From the NCBI GenBank assembly GCA_023230025.1, contig JALNYD010000098.1, positions 1 through 9,208 of the forward strand: a DNA stretch of 9,208 nucleotides, given 5' to 3'. Below are positions 6,876-9,208 of the stretch, one piece after another; the stretch's first letter is position 1; each line of letters opens with the position of its first letter. The position numbers were made by a program, and so were the translations under genes. Under the pieces are notes generated by a model. The model saw only the letters and a list, made by a program, of their open reading frames with translations, ran no database searches and was not told the origin of the DNA. Source of the DNA: Candidatus Cloacimonadota bacterium. GTDB lineage: Bacteria > Cloacimonadota > Cloacimonadia > Cloacimonadales > Cloacimonadaceae.

Positions 6876-7543
6876 AACATCCTTATAATGGCATTTTGAA
6901 GACCCTGGAAGAAGTACAGGGGCAATTGCTGCAAATATGTGTGTATCAGGATCTTTTGGACAAGTATGGAGCGGTGCTGATCATGGATGAGGATCCGGAT
7001 GGCTGGCTGATCAAGCTCAGCGGACTGGCCAGGTTTGTTCATAAAAAGAACCTGATGCTGCCTTTGATTATCAATCGTCGCTTTATCAAGTACTCCCTGG
7101 ACTCATATCCCCTGGAGTTTATCAACATCGTAAGCTCGACCAGGGAGAACATATTGCTGAAAGAAGATATGCTGGCCAATTTGCAGTTTGATAAAGCTGA
7201 TGTGCGGCTGCAAATGGAGCGTGAACTCAAGAGTAAGTGGTTGCTGACGCGTCAGATAATCCTGGAAAGCAACATGAAGACCAGGCAATTGCGGGAATCA
7301 CTGAATCTTTCCATAGCATCTTTGGTGCCATGCCTGAAGGGCTTTTTCTTCCTGGCTGGTCAGCCTTACCCCAAGACACTGGCTGATTTGTTTGAACATG
7401 CCGCCTTGATTACCAAGACTGATATCAAGGTTATGCATGGCTGGATGCAGGAGAAAAACATTGAACTTGCGGATGTTGAACGCTATCTGAGCCTCTTGTC
7501 CCGTTTGATGGAACTAATGGAAACCTATCCGGTGGAACAATGA
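6872..7543 (+). CDS. Conserved-looking protein of unknown function (223 residues)
   Basis: I do not recognise this protein with confidence. It is soluble-looking, with no signal peptide or membrane segment apart from a short hydrophobic patch ([10 protein letters not shown], 154-163). The middle, [11 protein letters not shown] (76-86) followed by a helix [21 protein letters not shown] (111-131), recalls from memory a pattern (D-x-x-P-x-E-F, then LR-x-Q-x-E-x-E-L-x-x-K) in bacterial proteins with a degenerate nucleotidyltransferase-like N-terminus. The usual GSxxxG...DxD catalytic signature is not visible; MDEDPDG (38-44) is at most a remnant. The C-terminal half is helical. The start is well supported by GGAGGA (6863-6868), and ATGA overlaps on both sides couple it to glyQ and to the amidohydrolase gene. 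It occupies the place where glyS normally sits but does not resemble the beta subunit, being far shorter (glyS products are close to 690 residues). Confidence 0.85.
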   Translation: MKHPYNGILKTLEEVQGQLLQICVYQDLLDKYGAVLIMDEDPDGWLIKLSGLARFVHKKNLMLPLIINRRFIKYSLDSYPLEFINIVSSTRENILLKEDMLANLQFDKADVRLQMERELKSKWLLTRQIILESNMKTRQLRESLNLSIASLVPCLKGFFFLAGQPYPKTLADLFEHAALITKTDIKVMHGWMQEKNIELADVERYLSLLSRLMELMETYPVEQ

Positions 7544-8328
7544 TTCAAAGCGTTGTTCAATTCTATGACACCCTGAATCCGTTGCTCGCTCTTGCTATCC
7601 ACAATGGGCATGCTTTGCCTGAACATTTGTTGCCTTTCAATGGGCTTCCCGATGAGACCAGGTTCCGAGAGGAAGATCCTCACACAGGAACATTTGCCCG
7701 GTTGTTTCCCAATCGCATTGTTGTGGAGACCAGTCGCTTTGCGCTTGATCTGAACCGCTCCCCGGAACGAGCCATCTATCAGAATCCAGAGGATGCCTGG
7801 GGTTTGAATGTGCGCAGTCATCCTCTGACGGATGACATATTGCAAGGTCTGCAGCAGGACTACTCCGAGTGGTATGCCGTGCTGAAATATGAGATTGAAC
7901 GGATGCTCTCCTTTCATCCCTTCCTGGTGGTGCTGGATCTGCATTCATACAATCATCTCAGGGGTGGCCCCGATGCTGAGCCCGATCCGCAGGAGGATAA
8001 TCCTGATATCATATTGGGACGCAATAATATGCCTCAGGAATACTATCCCCATATTGACGCTCTGCGAGCCCTGCTTGATGGCAAGGATTTCTGTGGCAAG
8101 AAACTTGATGTGCGGTGTGACGTGAAGTTCCCCGGCGGTTATCTGTCCCGCTGGTTGCACAACACCTTTCCGGGTCAGCTCCTGTGTCTGTCGGTAGAGT
8201 TCAAGAAAATCTTCATGGACGAATGGAGCGGGAAGCTAAATCCTGTTTCCATCCAGAGTTTGCGCTTTAGTTTCAGGAGTGCCATTGACTCATGGTTCAA
8301 GGATTTGCCTGTGATTCAAAGACATTAG
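7540..8328 (+). CDS. N-formylglutamate amidohydrolase-like protein (FGase family)
   Basis: 262 residues, typical of the family. FGase enzymes are zinc hydrolases related to carboxypeptidases; the classic one (HutG) splits N-formyl-L-glutamate to formate and glutamate at the end of histidine breakdown. Family landmarks are present: AIHNGHALP (19-27), EEDPHTG (44-50), ETSRFALDLNR (63-73), VLDLHSYNH (131-139), NPDIILG (154-160), FPGGYLSR (197-204) and LSVEFKKIF (217-225). H24, E63 or nearby acids, and H135 are plausible metal or catalytic residues by pattern, not proven. No other histidine-degradation gene is nearby, so the real substrate may be another N-acyl amino acid or amide. GGTGGA (7531-7536) and an ATGA overlap with the gene before support the start. 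It is the last gene of the rightward operon and ends 18 bases from the end of the convergent kinase gene, with no clear terminator between. Confidence 0.88.
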   Translation: MIQSVVQFYDTLNPLLALAIHNGHALPEHLLPFNGLPDETRFREEDPHTGTFARLFPNRIVVETSRFALDLNRSPERAIYQNPEDAWGLNVRSHPLTDDILQGLQQDYSEWYAVLKYEIERMLSFHPFLVVLDLHSYNHLRGGPDAEPDPQEDNPDIILGRNNMPQEYYPHIDALRALLDGKDFCGKKLDVRCDVKFPGGYLSRWLHNTFPGQLLCLSVEFKKIFMDEWSGKLNPVSIQSLRFSFRSAIDSWFKDLPVIQRH

Positions 8329-8346
8329 CTAGCTTTTAATGCAGAA

Positions 8347-9208
8347 TCATCCAAGAGCATTGTATAAGATCTTGCGGGTAAGTGGTTTGACAAGATACTG
8401 TGCTTGGCTGATCTGGTGAATCCACTCTGGGTGGGAAATCTCAGTTCCGGTGATGATAATCTTCAAATCAGGAGAATCCAGGCGCAAGGATTGCACCAAT
8501 TCCGGGAATTCAGAATCACAATATTCAAGAGGATATATCAGCCAGCCCAGCTTGCTGGTTTGCTCCAGTATTTGTCTGGTTTCATTGGGATCGCTAAAGC
8601 TTTGGACAGCAGCCTCGGTTCTACTCAGGAGATTTTCGGTGATGATTCTACCGGTGTCATCCGGTTCCAGAAGAAGGACTTTGATCCCTTCAAGATTAGG
8701 CACCTGAAGTTCTGCTGCTTCCTTTGAAGAAGGTTTCTGCTTCTTGACCTCCTCATAAGGTATATCAAGGTAAAAAATGCTACCTTTGCCAAAAGTCGAT
8801 TCCACACTGAGCTTGCCATTTAGAACCTCGGTAAAGCGTTTGGCAATTGCCAGTCCGATTCCTACACCAGTGAAACTGCGTGAAGTACCCTCATCGGATT
8901 GACGGAAGAGGTTAAAAATGAAATGCTGCTTTTCTTCAGCTATGCCAATTCCGCTATCTTTGACCATGTAACGTAAAAGTCCGTTTTCAGTAAGATTGAG
9001 GCTGAATTCTATGCTACCGCGCTCAGTGAACTTTACGGCATTGATAAACAACTTGTGCAAGATCTGGTTTACCTTTCCGGCATCAAGGTAGAGCTCTTTC
9101 ATCAAAAGGGTAGGATCGGGATTGAAGATCAGGCTGATATCTTTCTCTTTGCCAGCAGTGCGGAGAATTTCTTCCAGAGTGCTTTTGTTACGGAAAAAGT
9201 GGTCAAAG
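8347..9208 (-). CDS. Hybrid sensor histidine kinase, C-terminal part with degenerate receiver (runs off right edge)
   Basis: The minus frame is open from the right edge to a TGA at 8347-8349; no start lies in the window. The visible part begins FDHFFRNKSTLEEIL, the typical linker after the phosphoacceptor helix; the histidine itself is outside. The HATPase domain spans about 8757-9080: N-box KLFINAVKFTERG (near 9015-9055), G1 box DSGIGI (about 8940-8960), G2 GVGIGL (about 8850-8870), and GKGSIFYLDIP. It should bind ATP and phosphorylate the histidine. A receiver-like domain follows (about 8350-8685): GIKVLLLEPDD supplies the acidic pair, IIITGTE the conserved Thr region, and LVKPL the conserved Lys, but the third strand reads WLIYPLE, with proline where the phosphorylated Asp is expected. 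It is therefore probably a pseudo-receiver. A TTG at 9103-9105 followed by ATG is internal and not the real start, because coding similarity continues upstream of it. Confidence 0.9.
   Translation of the reverse strand, partial: FDHFFRNKSTLEEILRTAGKEKDISLIFNPDPTLLMKELYLDAGKVNQILHKLFINAVKFTERGSIEFSLNLTENGLLRYMVKDSGIGIAEEKQHFIFNLFRQSDEGTSRSFTGVGIGLAIAKRFTEVLNGKLSVESTFGKGSIFYLDIPYEEVKKQKPSSKEAAELQVPNLEGIKVLLLEPDDTGRIITENLLSRTEAAVQSFSDPNETRQILEQTSKLGWLIYPLEYCDSEFPELVQSLRLDSPDLKIIITGTEISHPEWIHQISQAQYLVKPLTRKILYNALG

Noticed and set aside
8323..8341. Possible bidirectional terminator between the FGase and kinase genes (CATTA ... TAATG with GCTAGC in the loop)
   Set aside because: The stem is only five A/T-rich pairs with a 9-base loop and no proper T-run. 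It is too weak to call a terminator.
9100..9105. TTG/ATG near 9100-9105 as the start of the kinase gene
   Set aside because: The frame stays open to the window edge and the upstream residues continue the linker that normally precedes the HATPase domain, so the gene is partial and starts outside.
1..9208. CRISPR array, insertion sequence, phage or toxin-antitoxin genes
   Set aside because: I found no spaced direct repeats, transposase or integrase motifs, tRNA genes, or small paired genes of that type. Nearly all of the sequence is explained by ordinary coding regions.

Overview
The window comes from a bacterial chromosome and is almost fully coding. It is probably a Gram-negative (diderm) bacterium, because it encodes apolipoprotein N-acyltransferase beside a lipoprotein with a clear lipobox. 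The M6-type secreted protease, the glycyl-tRNA synthetase alpha subunit without an adjacent beta subunit, and the general protein style would fit an uncultured lineage of the FCB group such as Cloacimonadota. That placement is an inference from style only; there is no rRNA or other phylogenetic marker that I can compare here.

Layout. (1) Positions 1-1276, minus strand: a two-gene unit, an IscA/HesB-like protein followed 16 bases later by the N-terminal 292 residues of a secreted M6-family metalloprotease that runs off the left edge. (2) Positions 1277-1606: the only real intergenic space, between divergent genes. It holds an imperfect 19-bp inverted repeat with nested smaller hairpins and evenly spaced GTNAC words, plus a plausible promoter for the rightward operon. 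(3) Positions 1607-8328, plus strand: a compact seven-gene run, recJ - lipoprotein - lnt - merR-type regulator - glyQ - uncharacterised 223-residue protein - N-formylglutamate amidohydrolase-like protein. Gaps are 2 bases or less. One junction overlaps by 17 bases and four junctions share the same 4-base ATGA stop/start overlap, so this is almost certainly one translationally coupled transcript. (4) Positions 8347-9208, minus strand, convergent: the C-terminal part of a hybrid histidine kinase whose receiver domain has lost its phosphorylatable aspartate. It runs off the right edge.

How the genes relate. The long operon is mainly housekeeping: DNA repair (RecJ), lipoprotein maturation (Lnt, next to a lipoprotein that would be its substrate), translation (GlyQ), and a small MerR-like DNA-binding protein with a coiled coil in place of a ligand domain. 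The functions are mixed, as is common in compact genomes, and do not form one pathway. I see no tRNA, rRNA, CRISPR array, insertion sequence or prophage gene. I do not see a clear new multi-gene system. The points most worth a second look are the inverted-repeat leader in front of the IscA-like gene, the divergent IscA-like protein itself, the missing glyS with an unknown gene in its place, and the pseudo-receiver of the kinase.
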